From Phycisphaerales bacterium (lineage in GTDB: Bacteria > Planctomycetota > Phycisphaerae > UBA1845 > Fen-1342), in assembly GCA_016710275.1 (NCBI GenBank), contig JADJXS010000001.1, forward strand, positions 3,906,001 to 3,970,000: a DNA stretch of 64,000 bases. Reading direction: 5' to 3'. How positions within the stretch are numbered: position 1 is the stretch's first letter; every line of letters starts with the position of its first letter. The position numbers and the translations under genes are program-made. The notes beneath the pieces are model-generated. The model had not been told where the DNA came from. It saw nothing but the letters and a program-made list of their open reading frames with translations, and made no database searches. Shown piece by piece: positions 17,084 through 24,690 of this stretch.

Positions 17084-17572
17084 CTAGATCACCACCGGCT
17101 TGTTCAGCTTGCGGCGCAGCGCCACCCATTGTCCGACGTGCATCATCTGGTGTGTGCCGAGCAGCGCGTAGACCGCCGCGACCGTCGGGGCATACGACCG
17201 CATCTTTTCAGGCGACGGCTCAGTGAGTTTCGCCGACGGCGTGGCGGCCAGCGCCGCCAGCGCCGCTGCCCGGACTTTCGCGTACAGGTCGATATACGCC
17301 TGCTTCGTCGCGAACTGAGCCGAATTGTCGGACTTGGCGGCCTCCATCTTGTGCGCCTCCGCGAAGCCGGCCGGCAGCTCCGGCATCTTCGCCCCGACGG
17401 CGCCGGCCATCTCGCACTCCGAGACGATCAGGTGTCCGAGCTGCCAGGCGATGTGGTTCATCCCCGGCAGCGGGCGCATGCGCAGCTCGTCGTCGGTCAT
17501 GTCGCCAAGATAGGTCGTCATCAGGAAGTTAGCGCTGTCGAGGCCGAGTTTCAGGGCGTCCTGCGGCGTCAT
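17084..17572 (-). CDS. DinB-superfamily protein
   Basis: The 162-residue protein has the four-helix DinB/YfiT fold pattern. It has MTPQDALKLGLDSANFLMTT at the start, then MNHIAWQLGHLIVSE with the first metal His, and LLGTHQMMHVGQWVALRRKL with the HxxxHxGQ pair near the C-terminus. DinB proteins are metal-binding enzymes, some of them thiol transferases; the substrate cannot be told. The start at 17572 is supported by AAAGGAG nine bases upstream. The next gene is divergent. Confidence 0.82.
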   Translation of the reverse strand: MTPQDALKLGLDSANFLMTTYLGDMTDDELRMRPLPGMNHIAWQLGHLIVSECEMAGAVGAKMPELPAGFAEAHKMEAAKSDNSAQFATKQAYIDLYAKVRAAALAALAATPSAKLTEPSPEKMRSYAPTVAAVYALLGTHQMMHVGQWVALRRKLNKPVVI

Positions 17573-17638
17573 GGTCCGAAGCTCCTTTCGGTGGGTGTCT
17601 TTGGCGCGGCTCGCCGCCCGCACCGGTCGAAGCAGTCT

Positions 17639-19717
17639 ATGCGATCCCGGGCGGGAGAGGCGTGGCGCACAGCGTGCCGCGGCTCTACACTGCGCAGCAC
17701 CGTGACCAGTGCCCACGCACCGCAATCCGACGATCGCCCCGCGCCGCGGCGCAGCACGACCGCCGCGCTACCGCCTCATCCGCGAATCGCCGCGGTTCCG
17801 CAACGGTCGCGCCTCGGCAACAACGCCGATCTGCTGTGCGCAATCGCGACCGCTCTCCTGCTGCTCGTGGCATGGCTGCTTCATGCGGATCATGCGCCGC
17901 CGGGGCCGCTGGCCGGCGCGGCCTACGGGCTGGCCTACGCCTTCGGGGCGGCCATGCCGCTGTGGACGCTGATCACGGCGATCCGCAATCGCACGCCATG
18001 GCTCGACGTGGACCTGCTGATGCTCGCCGCCGCAGCCGGAGCGGCCGTCATCGAAAAGTACGCCGAGGGCGCCTTCCTGCTGTTCCTGTTCTCATTGGCG
18101 CATGCGCTGGAGCGCTACGCACTGGGAAGAGCCAGGAACGCGATCCGCGCGCTGGCGGACCTCTCACCTCCGCAGGCCCGCGTGCTGCGCGACGGGATCG
18201 AATCCGCCCTGCTGATCGAGGACGTCCGCCCCGGCGACCTCGTCATCGTCCGCCCGGCCGAGCGGATCCCCGTGGACGGCACGGTTCACCACGGTCGCTC
18301 CGCCGTAGACCAAGCGCCGCTGACCGGCGAATCTCTGCCGGTGGAAAAGGCCGTGAGCGATCCGGTCTTCGCCGGCACGCTCAACGGCGACGGCGCCCTG
18401 GAGATCACCACGACCCGCGCCGCCGGGGATCGAACGCTGGATCGCGTCATTCAACTCGTCGAACAGGCGCAGACGCAGCGCGCCCCGACGCAGCGCTTCG
18501 CCGAGCGCTTCACGCGCGTCTTCGTGCCGCTGGTGCTGCTGGCCGACGCGCTGCTGATCCTTGTGCCGGCGCTGGCGGGCTGGCTGACGTGGGAACAGAG
18601 TTTCTATCGCGGAATGACGGTGCTGGTCGGTGCATCCCCCTGCGCCCTGGCACTCGGCACGCCGGCCGTCGTCCTGGCCGGCATCGCACAGGCGGCCCGT
18701 CGCGGCGTGCTCATCAAGGGCGGTGCGCACCTCGAGAACCTGGGCATCGTGCGAGCCATCGCCTTCGACAAGACCGGCACGCTGACCGTCGGTCGGCCGG
18801 AAATCACCGACGTGCAGCCCTGTTCGGGAGTCTCGCAGACCGAATTGCTGCGGATTGCGGCGGCTGTTGAACAGCGCTCGCAGCACCCACTGGCGGCGGC
18901 CGTTCTGCGTCATGCCCATCAGGTGCGAATCGAGCCGCCCGCGGTGCAGGATGCGCAGAGCATCACCGCGCGCGGGGTGCGCGGGATGGTCGAAGGCAGA
19001 GTGGCCGAGGTGGGAAGCCTGCGCCTGTGGTCCGGAGTTGGCGATGAACCGCCGGCGGAAGTGCGCAGCGCGGTCGAGTCGCTGGAGCGCATCGGCCGCA
19101 CGACGCTGGCCGTTCGGCATGACGGCCGCTGGCTCGGCGTGATCGGCGCGATGGACCGACCCCGTCCCGCCGCGGCCGACACGCTCGCGTCATTGCGGGC
19201 ACAGGGCGTGACGCACCTGCTGATGCTCACGGGGGACAATCGCGCGGTGGCGGAATCGGTGGCCCGCGAAGTGGGGGTCGATGCGTTCGCAGCGGACCTG
19301 TTGCCCGAAGACAAGGTGCAAAAGATCCGCGAATTGCTGCAATCGCACGGACCGGTGGCAATGGTCGGAGATGGTGTGAATGACGCCCCCGCACTGGCGC
19401 AGGCCACCGTCGGAATCGCGATGGGCGGCGCCGGAACGGCCGTCGCACTGGAGACGGCCGACGTGGCGCTGATGGGCGATGACCTCTCGCGGCTGCCCTT
19501 CGCGGTGGGGCTTTCGCGCCGGGCGCGCGTCATCATCCGTCAGAACGTGGTGTTCGCGCTCGGCGTCATCGGCGTGCTGATCGTCGCGGGCGCAACGGGG
19601 CTGGCGACGATCGGCCCGGCGGTAGTGCTGCACGAAGGCAGCACGATTGTGGTGATACTCAATGCGCTGCGGCTGCTGGGGTTCAACGGGCCGGGGCGGC
19701 GCACCGAGGGCAACTGA
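17639..19717 (+). CDS. P1B-4-type metal-transporting P-type ATPase (SPC motif)
   Basis: The product of about 692 residues is a P1B ATPase. It has the phosphorylation motif DKTGTLTVGRPE (Asp about 377), TGES actuator loop, QHPLA and MVGDGVNDAPALA. The transmembrane metal site is SPC (Ser333-Pro-Cys335) instead of CPC, and the last helices contain HEGSTIVVILNALRLL. SPC plus HEG(G/S)T marks subgroup P1B-4 (CoaT, CtpD, PfeT), which exports Co, Ni, Zn or Fe(II). No N-terminal CxxC metal-binding domain is present. Start is uncertain: ATG at 17639 or GTG at 17702, neither with a clear ribosome site. It is convergent with nrdJ, 65 bases apart. Confidence 0.9.
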   Translation: MRSRAGEAWRTACRGSTLRSTVTSAHAPQSDDRPAPRRSTTAALPPHPRIAAVPQRSRLGNNADLLCAIATALLLLVAWLLHADHAPPGPLAGAAYGLAYAFGAAMPLWTLITAIRNRTPWLDVDLLMLAAAAGAAVIEKYAEGAFLLFLFSLAHALERYALGRARNAIRALADLSPPQARVLRDGIESALLIEDVRPGDLVIVRPAERIPVDGTVHHGRSAVDQAPLTGESLPVEKAVSDPVFAGTLNGDGALEITTTRAAGDRTLDRVIQLVEQAQTQRAPTQRFAERFTRVFVPLVLLADALLILVPALAGWLTWEQSFYRGMTVLVGASPCALALGTPAVVLAGIAQAARRGVLIKGGAHLENLGIVRAIAFDKTGTLTVGRPEITDVQPCSGVSQTELLRIAAAVEQRSQHPLAAAVLRHAHQVRIEPPAVQDAQSITARGVRGMVEGRVAEVGSLRLWSGVGDEPPAEVRSAVESLERIGRTTLAVRHDGRWLGVIGAMDRPRPAAADTLASLRAQGVTHLLMLTGDNRAVAESVAREVGVDAFAADLLPEDKVQKIRELLQSHGPVAMVGDGVNDAPALAQATVGIAMGGAGTAVALETADVALMGDDLSRLPFAVGLSRRARVIIRQNVVFALGVIGVLIVAGATGLATIGPAVVLHEGSTIVVILNALRLLGFNGPGRRTEGN

Positions 19718-19782
19718 TCGTTGCCGCCCGGAGCATCGCCCCGACAGGTGTGCCCGGTAATTGCGTCAGGCGCCCAGGGGCC

Positions 19783-22700
19783 TCAGCACGCGCTCCAACC
19801 GCAGCCCAGGCACTTCTTGCAGCCTTCCTGCATCGCCAACTGGCTGTCGCATTGCGGGCAGTGCAGTTTGAAGAACTGCGCATTGTCGTGGACGTGCAGC
19901 AGGCCGGAGCCGATCTCATCGCCGGCGGCCGTGACATCCTGACGAACCGACTCGCGCGACTCGACGGCCGAGATTGAAATCTCACCGCGCACCAGCAGAT
20001 CATCCAATTCGGCGTTGATCCGCGCCTCGAGCGCGTTGAACTCGACCGTCTCCTCGATCGTGGCCGTCGCCACCGAGCGGCCCCGCCCATCAGATCCGTT
20101 GACAACACGCTGCACGGTCTCGCGGATCGTCTCCGACGTACCCGAGTGCGAACCGCCGCCGTTCAGGCGCTTGCCCGACAGCGTCACGTCAGCAGCCGCC
20201 GCGCTGCGCGTCGCGCTGACGATCGTGATGGAGGGCGCCGCAGTCACCGGATCGCCGCCGCGCGGCGCGGCCGGGCCGCCGTTGCGCGGCGTGTCGTCGG
20301 CTGCCGGGCGCGGGGCGGCGAGGCGATCACCCGCGTCGCTGCGGTGATGCGGCGCGGGGCTTGGCTCATACAACTCGCTGAGGTCGATGTCGCCCAGCAG
20401 CATGGCCCGCAGGCCGAAGCGCTCCTTGGCGCGGGTGTACTTCTTGAGCGCGCAGGCCAGTCCGTCGCCCAGCGACGTGATCCGCCCGGCGCGAGTGGGA
20501 ATCTGCAGTGAGCTGCCGATGCCCTCCAGCTGCTTGATCACCTGGCGCAGCGAACCACCGGCACGCAGCCAGAGCGAAATCATGCGGCAGATGGCCTCAA
20601 GATCGCTGGTGGCGACGTCGCCGCCCTTGCCGAGCTGCGCGAAGACCTCCAACTCCGTCTCGCGGCGCGGATCGACAGTGATCTTGACGTGCATATTGCC
20701 GAAGGGGGTGAGCTGCCGGATGCGCAGCCCGCTCACGATCTCGGGCAGGTCGCGCGGTTCGAGCGGCGGCGCCGCCGGGACCGCTGGCTCGGCGCTGCGC
20801 GCGACGGAGCGCGCTGTGGCGGGGGCCGCGACCGGCGCGACGGGAGGCACAACTGCGGCGACGGCGTGTACCGCGGGCGCAGGCGCTGCGTGCGTAATGA
20901 CCGGCGCAGCCGGGATGGCGGGCGCCACGGCCGGCGTTTCCGTCGCCACGGTCGGCACTGGCGCAGCACCGCCCAGCGCGGGCGCAGCACCGGCCACCGC
21001 CGACGCGGCAGCCGCGGGCTTCTCGTCCTTGAGCGCCATCGGCTGGAAGGCGCGGCAGCCGTCGCGATAGACGGTGACGCCCTTGCAGCGCATGTCGAAG
21101 GCCAGACGGTAGATCGTGTCCACGTCCTCGACGGCGGCGGTGTGCGGGAAGTTGATGGTCTTGCTGATCGATGAATCGCAGTGGCGCTGGAAGGCGGCCT
21201 GCATCTTCATGTGCCAGACCGGGGCGATGTCGTGCGCGCAGACAAACACGCGCTGGATGTCCTCCGGCACCTCGTCCATGTGGGCGACGGTGCCCTCGCG
21301 GGCGATGCGCTCCATGAGCTCATCGCTGTAGAAGCCGCGGGCGCGGGCCACCTGCACGAACGTTTCGTTGGACTCGACCAGCGGGCGCTCACCCTGCTTC
21401 TGTCCGCGCAGCACGTTGCGGATGAACGCCAGCGAGAACATCGGTTCGATGCCGCCGGAGCAGTTGGCGATGATGCTGATCGTGCCGGTCGGCGCGACGG
21501 TGGTGGTGCAGGCGTTGCGCATCAGACGGTTGTGCAGCGTCTGCCAGTGGCTGCCCTTCCAGTTGGGGAAGCAGCCGCGCGTGCGGGCCAGGTGCTCGCT
21601 GTAGTTGTGGGCTTCGTCGTTCACGAACTTCATGAACTTCTCGCCCCAGGCGACGCCCTCATCGCTGTTGTAAGGGACGCCGAGCTTGTAGAGCGCGTCG
21701 GCGAAACCCATGATCCCCAGGCCGATCTTGCGATTGGCCTTGCAGATGCGGTCGATCTCGTCGAGGGGGTACTCGTTCGCGTCGATGACGTTGTCGAGGA
21801 AGCGCGTCGACCAGTGCACTGCTTCGCGCAGCCGCTCCCAATCAACCCGCGCATCGGGCGTGCAGCCGTCCGTCACGAACATCCCCAGGTTGACGCTGCC
21901 CAGATTGCAGGCCTCGTAGGGCAGCAGCGGCTGCTCGCCGCAGGGGTTGGTCGCCTCCATCCGCCCGATGTGCGGCGTGGGGTTGGTCTCGTTGATGCGG
22001 TCGATGAAGACGACGCCCGGCTCGCCCGTCTGCCAGGCGTTGCGGATGATGAACTCCCAGATGTCGCGCTTGGCAATCACGCGACCGCGCAGCGCCTCCG
22101 GCAGCGGGGCGATCTGGCGCGGCGACGCGTAGTATCGCTCCGGGGCGGCTTCGTCGATCGGCTCGCAGCAATCAACGTCGATCAGCGTGCGGACGTCGTA
22201 CTTCCAGATGTCCACGTCGCGCGGAATGACCGAGACGCGCCCGTTCCGCGGGTTGCGGACGAAGTGCGGGGAATCGGCGTCGGCCAGGAACTCCTTCATC
22301 CACTGGTCGGTGATCTTGACCGAGATGTTGTAGTTCGTGAACTGGCTCAGATCCTGCTTGGCGTGCAGGAACTTCAGGATGTCGGGGTGATGCACATACA
22401 TCATGCCCATGTTCGCGCCGCGGCGGAACGCCCCCTGCTGAATCGCGTTGGTCGCCTCGCTGAAAGCCCGCCAGAACGTGATCGGGCCGCTGGTCGTGCC
22501 GCCGCTGCTGCGGATGAAGTCGCCGGTGGGACGCAGCTCGTCGAAGGCGAACCCCGTGCCGCCGCCGGCCTTCTGAATCAGCGCCGTGTGCTTGATGCTG
22601 TCGAAAATGCCGTTGATGGAATCCCGCACCGGCAGGACGAAACAGGCCGAGAGCATGCCCATCTCGCGGCCGGCATTCATCAGCGTTGGCGAGTTCGGCA

Positions 22701-22953
22701 TGAACGCGCCGCTGACCATCAGCGTGTAGAACCGCTGGGTCCAGAGCGCCTGCTCCGCCTCGCTGCCGCCATACTGCGGCTCCACCGCGGCGATTGCCGC
22801 GGCCACGCGCTGAAAGAGCGCCCCCGGCCCTTCGGTGCAATCCCCCTGTTCGTTCTTCTTCAGATACCGCGCCTCGAGCACCTTGCGGGCATTCTCTGAG
22901 AGGTTCGGCTCATCCATGAGCGATGCGACGGGGCGATGCGACGACAGAACCAT
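19783..22953 (-). CDS. nrdJ: Vitamin B12-dependent (class II) ribonucleotide reductase
   Basis: NrdJ reduces ribonucleotides to deoxyribonucleotides using adenosylcobalamin as radical source. The 1056-residue protein has the N-terminal block NSPTLMNAGREMGMLSACF, the RNR barrel segment GTGFAFDELRPTGDFIRSSG, and NPCGEQPLLPYEACNLGS near residue 336 with the catalytic Cys. An Ala/Pro/Val-rich linker fills residues 640-735. A TSCPD-type domain follows (IRQLTPFGNMHVKITVD and later). The extreme C-terminus is a cysteine-rich HCPQCDSQLAMQEGCKKCLG block with CGWSAC after it, typical of NrdJ, where these cysteines relay reducing power. AGGAG lies eight bases before the ATG at 22953. The long leader carries NrdR-like boxes and a hairpin. 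Confidence 0.93.
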   Translation of the reverse strand: MVLSSHRPVASLMDEPNLSENARKVLEARYLKKNEQGDCTEGPGALFQRVAAAIAAVEPQYGGSEAEQALWTQRFYTLMVSGAFMPNSPTLMNAGREMGMLSACFVLPVRDSINGIFDSIKHTALIQKAGGGTGFAFDELRPTGDFIRSSGGTTSGPITFWRAFSEATNAIQQGAFRRGANMGMMYVHHPDILKFLHAKQDLSQFTNYNISVKITDQWMKEFLADADSPHFVRNPRNGRVSVIPRDVDIWKYDVRTLIDVDCCEPIDEAAPERYYASPRQIAPLPEALRGRVIAKRDIWEFIIRNAWQTGEPGVVFIDRINETNPTPHIGRMEATNPCGEQPLLPYEACNLGSVNLGMFVTDGCTPDARVDWERLREAVHWSTRFLDNVIDANEYPLDEIDRICKANRKIGLGIMGFADALYKLGVPYNSDEGVAWGEKFMKFVNDEAHNYSEHLARTRGCFPNWKGSHWQTLHNRLMRNACTTTVAPTGTISIIANCSGGIEPMFSLAFIRNVLRGQKQGERPLVESNETFVQVARARGFYSDELMERIAREGTVAHMDEVPEDIQRVFVCAHDIAPVWHMKMQAAFQRHCDSSISKTINFPHTAAVEDVDTIYRLAFDMRCKGVTVYRDGCRAFQPMALKDEKPAAAASAVAGAAPALGGAAPVPTVATETPAVAPAIPAAPVITHAAPAPAVHAVAAVVPPVAPVAAPATARSVARSAEPAVPAAPPLEPRDLPEIVSGLRIRQLTPFGNMHVKITVDPRRETELEVFAQLGKGGDVATSDLEAICRMISLWLRAGGSLRQVIKQLEGIGSSLQIPTRAGRITSLGDGLACALKKYTRAKERFGLRAMLLGDIDLSELYEPSPAPHHRSDAGDRLAAPRPAADDTPRNGGPAAPRGGDPVTAAPSITIVSATRSAAAADVTLSGKRLNGGGSHSGTSETIRETVQRVVNGSDGRGRSVATATIEETVEFNALEARINAELDDLLVRGEISISAVESRESVRQDVTAAGDEIGSGLLHVHDNAQFFKLHCPQCDSQLAMQEGCKKCLGCGWSAC

Positions 22954-23040
22954 CCCTGGACTCCTCTTGCGTGAAGCTTCCAGTCTTCGTACGTAGTTCG
23001 AAACCGATTCCGAATCCGACAATCCCGGTGACAGACGACA

Positions 23041-23066
23041 GGTGCTCCCCATTTGGGGAGAGCACC
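23041..23066 (-). promoter_or_regulatory. Strong hairpin in the nrdJ leader
   Basis: GGTGCT-CCCC, loop ATTT, GGGG-AG-AGCACC forms ten base pairs with a 2-base bulge, ending 87 bases before the nrdJ ATG. No U-run follows on the minus strand, so it reads as a leader structure more than a terminator. No cobalamin-riboswitch B12 box is seen in 22954-23385. Confidence 0.4.
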
Positions 23067-23094
23067 ATCCGCTTGAGTGCGGGGGAGGATCGTA

Positions 23095-23110
23095 TCACAA
23101 CAGATTGTGG
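23095..23110. promoter_or_regulatory. NrdR-box-like palindrome 1
   Basis: On the minus strand CCACAATCTGTTGTGA matches the NrdR consensus ACACWATATATWGTGT at 12 of 16 positions, with CACAA/TTGTG arms. NrdR is the ATP/dATP-sensing repressor of ribonucleotide reductase genes. Confidence 0.4.
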
Positions 23111-23126
23111 GTGGCAAGCAAAAGGT

Positions 23127-23155
23127 CGGATAATCCGTATCTCAATAGAACACAA
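23127..23155 (-). promoter_or_regulatory. Candidate proximal nrdJ promoter overlapping NrdR-like box 2
   Basis: The minus strand reads TTGTGT (23155-23150), a 17-base spacer and TATCCG (23132-23127). The -35 lies inside palindrome 2, so bound repressor would block polymerase. Palindrome 1 would then lie just downstream of the start site. Confidence 0.3.
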
Positions 23156-23165
23156 CATGTTGTAT
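23150..23165. promoter_or_regulatory. NrdR-box-like palindrome 2
   Basis: ACACAACATGTTGTAT contains a perfect 12-bp palindrome (ACAACATGTTGT) and matches the NrdR consensus at 13 of 16 positions. Its centre is 55 bp from that of palindrome 1, further than the usual close tandem spacing of NrdR boxes. Confidence 0.42.
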
Positions 23166-23239
23166 TCGGCCGGTCATTCGGCAACGGGCGATCCTGTTCT
23201 CGGTCTGCCGAACCACAAAACCACCATCGTAATACTAAC

Positions 23240-23267
23240 ATTATACGAACAAACTGTTCAGAATCAA
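23240..23267 (-). promoter_or_regulatory. Candidate distal nrdJ promoter
   Basis: The minus strand reads TTGATT (23267-23262), 16 bases, then a perfect TATAAT (23245-23240). This local AT-rich patch stands out from the GC-rich surroundings. It would give a leader of about 280 bases containing both palindromes and the hairpin. Within 22954-23385 no gene is seen. Confidence 0.45.
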
Positions 23268-23385
23268 GCAGCAATCAGTGCGGAAACCGATCCCATGCTC
23301 CTGTGATGTGATTCGTGAAAAAGGCCGCGCGAAATGAGCGTATTGGCCAATCAACCAGGAGCAGAAAAATTCACTCCCCGGCCGA

Positions 23386-24063
23386 TCACCCCTGCCCCGA
23401 ATCCACCCGCCCGTCGCGCAGCGTCACCACCCGATCCGCCTGCGCGGCCACCGACATGTCATGTGTCACCAGCATCGTGGTGCGCCCGCTTTCATGGGCC
23501 GTCGTTCGCAGAAAGCTCATGATGGTCTCGCTGGTGACGGTATCGAGGTTGCCGGTCGGCTCATCGGCCAACAGGATGGCCGGCTCCACCAGCACCGCCC
23601 GGGCGATCGCGACGCGCTGCATCTCGCCGCCCGAGAGCTGATCCGGATAGTCGTTGGCCCGGGTGCGCAGCCCGATCCGCTCCAGCAGCTCATGCACCCG
23701 CGGCCGAACCGCGCTCAGCCGCCGCCCGTCGAGCAACAGCGGCATGGCCACGTTCCACTCGATCGGCAGCGTCGGCAGCAGGTTGAAGAATTGAAAGACC
23801 AGCCCGACGCGATGCCGCCGGAGCGTGGTGCGCTGAGTTTCGCTCATTTGGCCGGTATCGCGGCCGTCGATCCGAACGACCCCGCCGGTGGGCAGGTCCA
23901 GCGCCGCCGCCAGGTGCAGCAGCGTGCTTTTGCCCGACCCGCTGCGGCCGATCACCGCCACGAATTCACCGCGATCCACGCGCAGCGTGACGCCGCGCAG
24001 CGCGTGCGTCGCGGCCGCCCCGCGGCGGAGATAGACCCGACTGGCATCGATGAATTCAATCAC
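23386..24063 (-). CDS. LolD/MacB-type ABC transporter ATP-binding protein
   Basis: The 225-residue protein is an ABC ATPase of the LolD/MacB/FtsE class, which drives lipoprotein release or mechanotransmission-type exporters. Walker A is IGRSGSGKST, the Q-loop lies in VGLVFQFFNLLPTLP, the signature is LSGGEMQR, and Walker B is ILLADEPTGNLD, the TGNLD being typical of this class. The H-loop is LVTHD. The GTG start at 24063 lies twelve bases after the folE stop, without a clear ribosome site. No FtsX/MacB/LolCE-type permease is adjacent in the window, so its partner is probably encoded elsewhere. Confidence 0.9.
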   Translation of the reverse strand: MIEFIDASRVYLRRGAAATHALRGVTLRVDRGEFVAVIGRSGSGKSTLLHLAAALDLPTGGVVRIDGRDTGQMSETQRTTLRRHRVGLVFQFFNLLPTLPIEWNVAMPLLLDGRRLSAVRPRVHELLERIGLRTRANDYPDQLSGGEMQRVAIARAVLVEPAILLADEPTGNLDTVTSETIMSFLRTTAHESGRTTMLVTHDMSVAAQADRVVTLRDGRVDSGQG

Positions 24064-24075
24064 GCGGGTTGGGGC

Positions 24076-24666
24076 CTATCGTCGGTGGAGCAGGGTGAGC
24101 GCCTCTTTGCGCGTGATGTCGCAGGTTCGCATTTCGCCGCGCACCGCGGATGTGACCATGACGGCCCCGTGCTTGAGCACGCCGCGACAAGTCATGCAGG
24201 AATGCGAGGCCTCGATCACGACCGCGCAGCCTTTCACATGTACGCGATCGGCGAGCAGGTCGGCCACCTGCGAGGTCATGCGCTCCTGCACCTGCGGACG
24301 GCGGGCGAAGACATCGACCAGGCGGGCCAGCTTGGAGAGACCGACGATCCGCCCGCCTGGGATATAGGCGATGTGAGCGCGGCCCTCAAAGGGCATCAGG
24401 TGATGCTCGCACATGCTGGAAAAGGGAATGTCGCGCAGGACCACCATTTCGTGATGATCCTCGTCGAACGTCGTTTCGAGATAGCGCCCCGGGTCTGCGT
24501 GCAGCCCGGAAAACAGCTCGGCGTACATCCGCGCGACGCGCCCCGGCGTCTTGCGCAGCCCGTCACGATCCGGGTCTTCGCCGACCGCGATCAGAATCTC
24601 GCGGACGGCGCGCTCGATCCGCGCCAGGTCCATCGTCTTGCGATCGGGAACGACCCCATCGGCCAT
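24076..24666 (-). CDS. folE: GTP cyclohydrolase I (type IA)
   Basis: FolE converts GTP to 7,8-dihydroneopterin triphosphate, the first step of folate and pterin synthesis (also queuosine synthesis). The 196-residue length is normal. The zinc ligands are visible in SSMCEHHLMPFEGRAHIAY (Cys86, with His88/His89 of the active site) and SHSCMTCRG (Cys157). GLSKLARLVDVFARRPQVQE is the other family block. GGAGGT lies five to six bases before the ATG. The ABC ATPase follows by twelve bases, and the M1 peptidase gene ends 24 bases upstream, so all three may form one transcript. Confidence 0.96.
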   Translation of the reverse strand: MADGVVPDRKTMDLARIERAVREILIAVGEDPDRDGLRKTPGRVARMYAELFSGLHADPGRYLETTFDEDHHEMVVLRDIPFSSMCEHHLMPFEGRAHIAYIPGGRIVGLSKLARLVDVFARRPQVQERMTSQVADLLADRVHVKGCAVVIEASHSCMTCRGVLKHGAVMVTSAVRGEMRTCDITRKEALTLLHRR

Positions 24667-24690
24667 GATGCACCTCCACCATCGGCGGAA

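Noticed and set aside
22954..23385. Cobalamin riboswitch upstream of nrdJ
   Set aside because: No B12-box sequence was found on the minus strand; only palindromes and one hairpin are visible.
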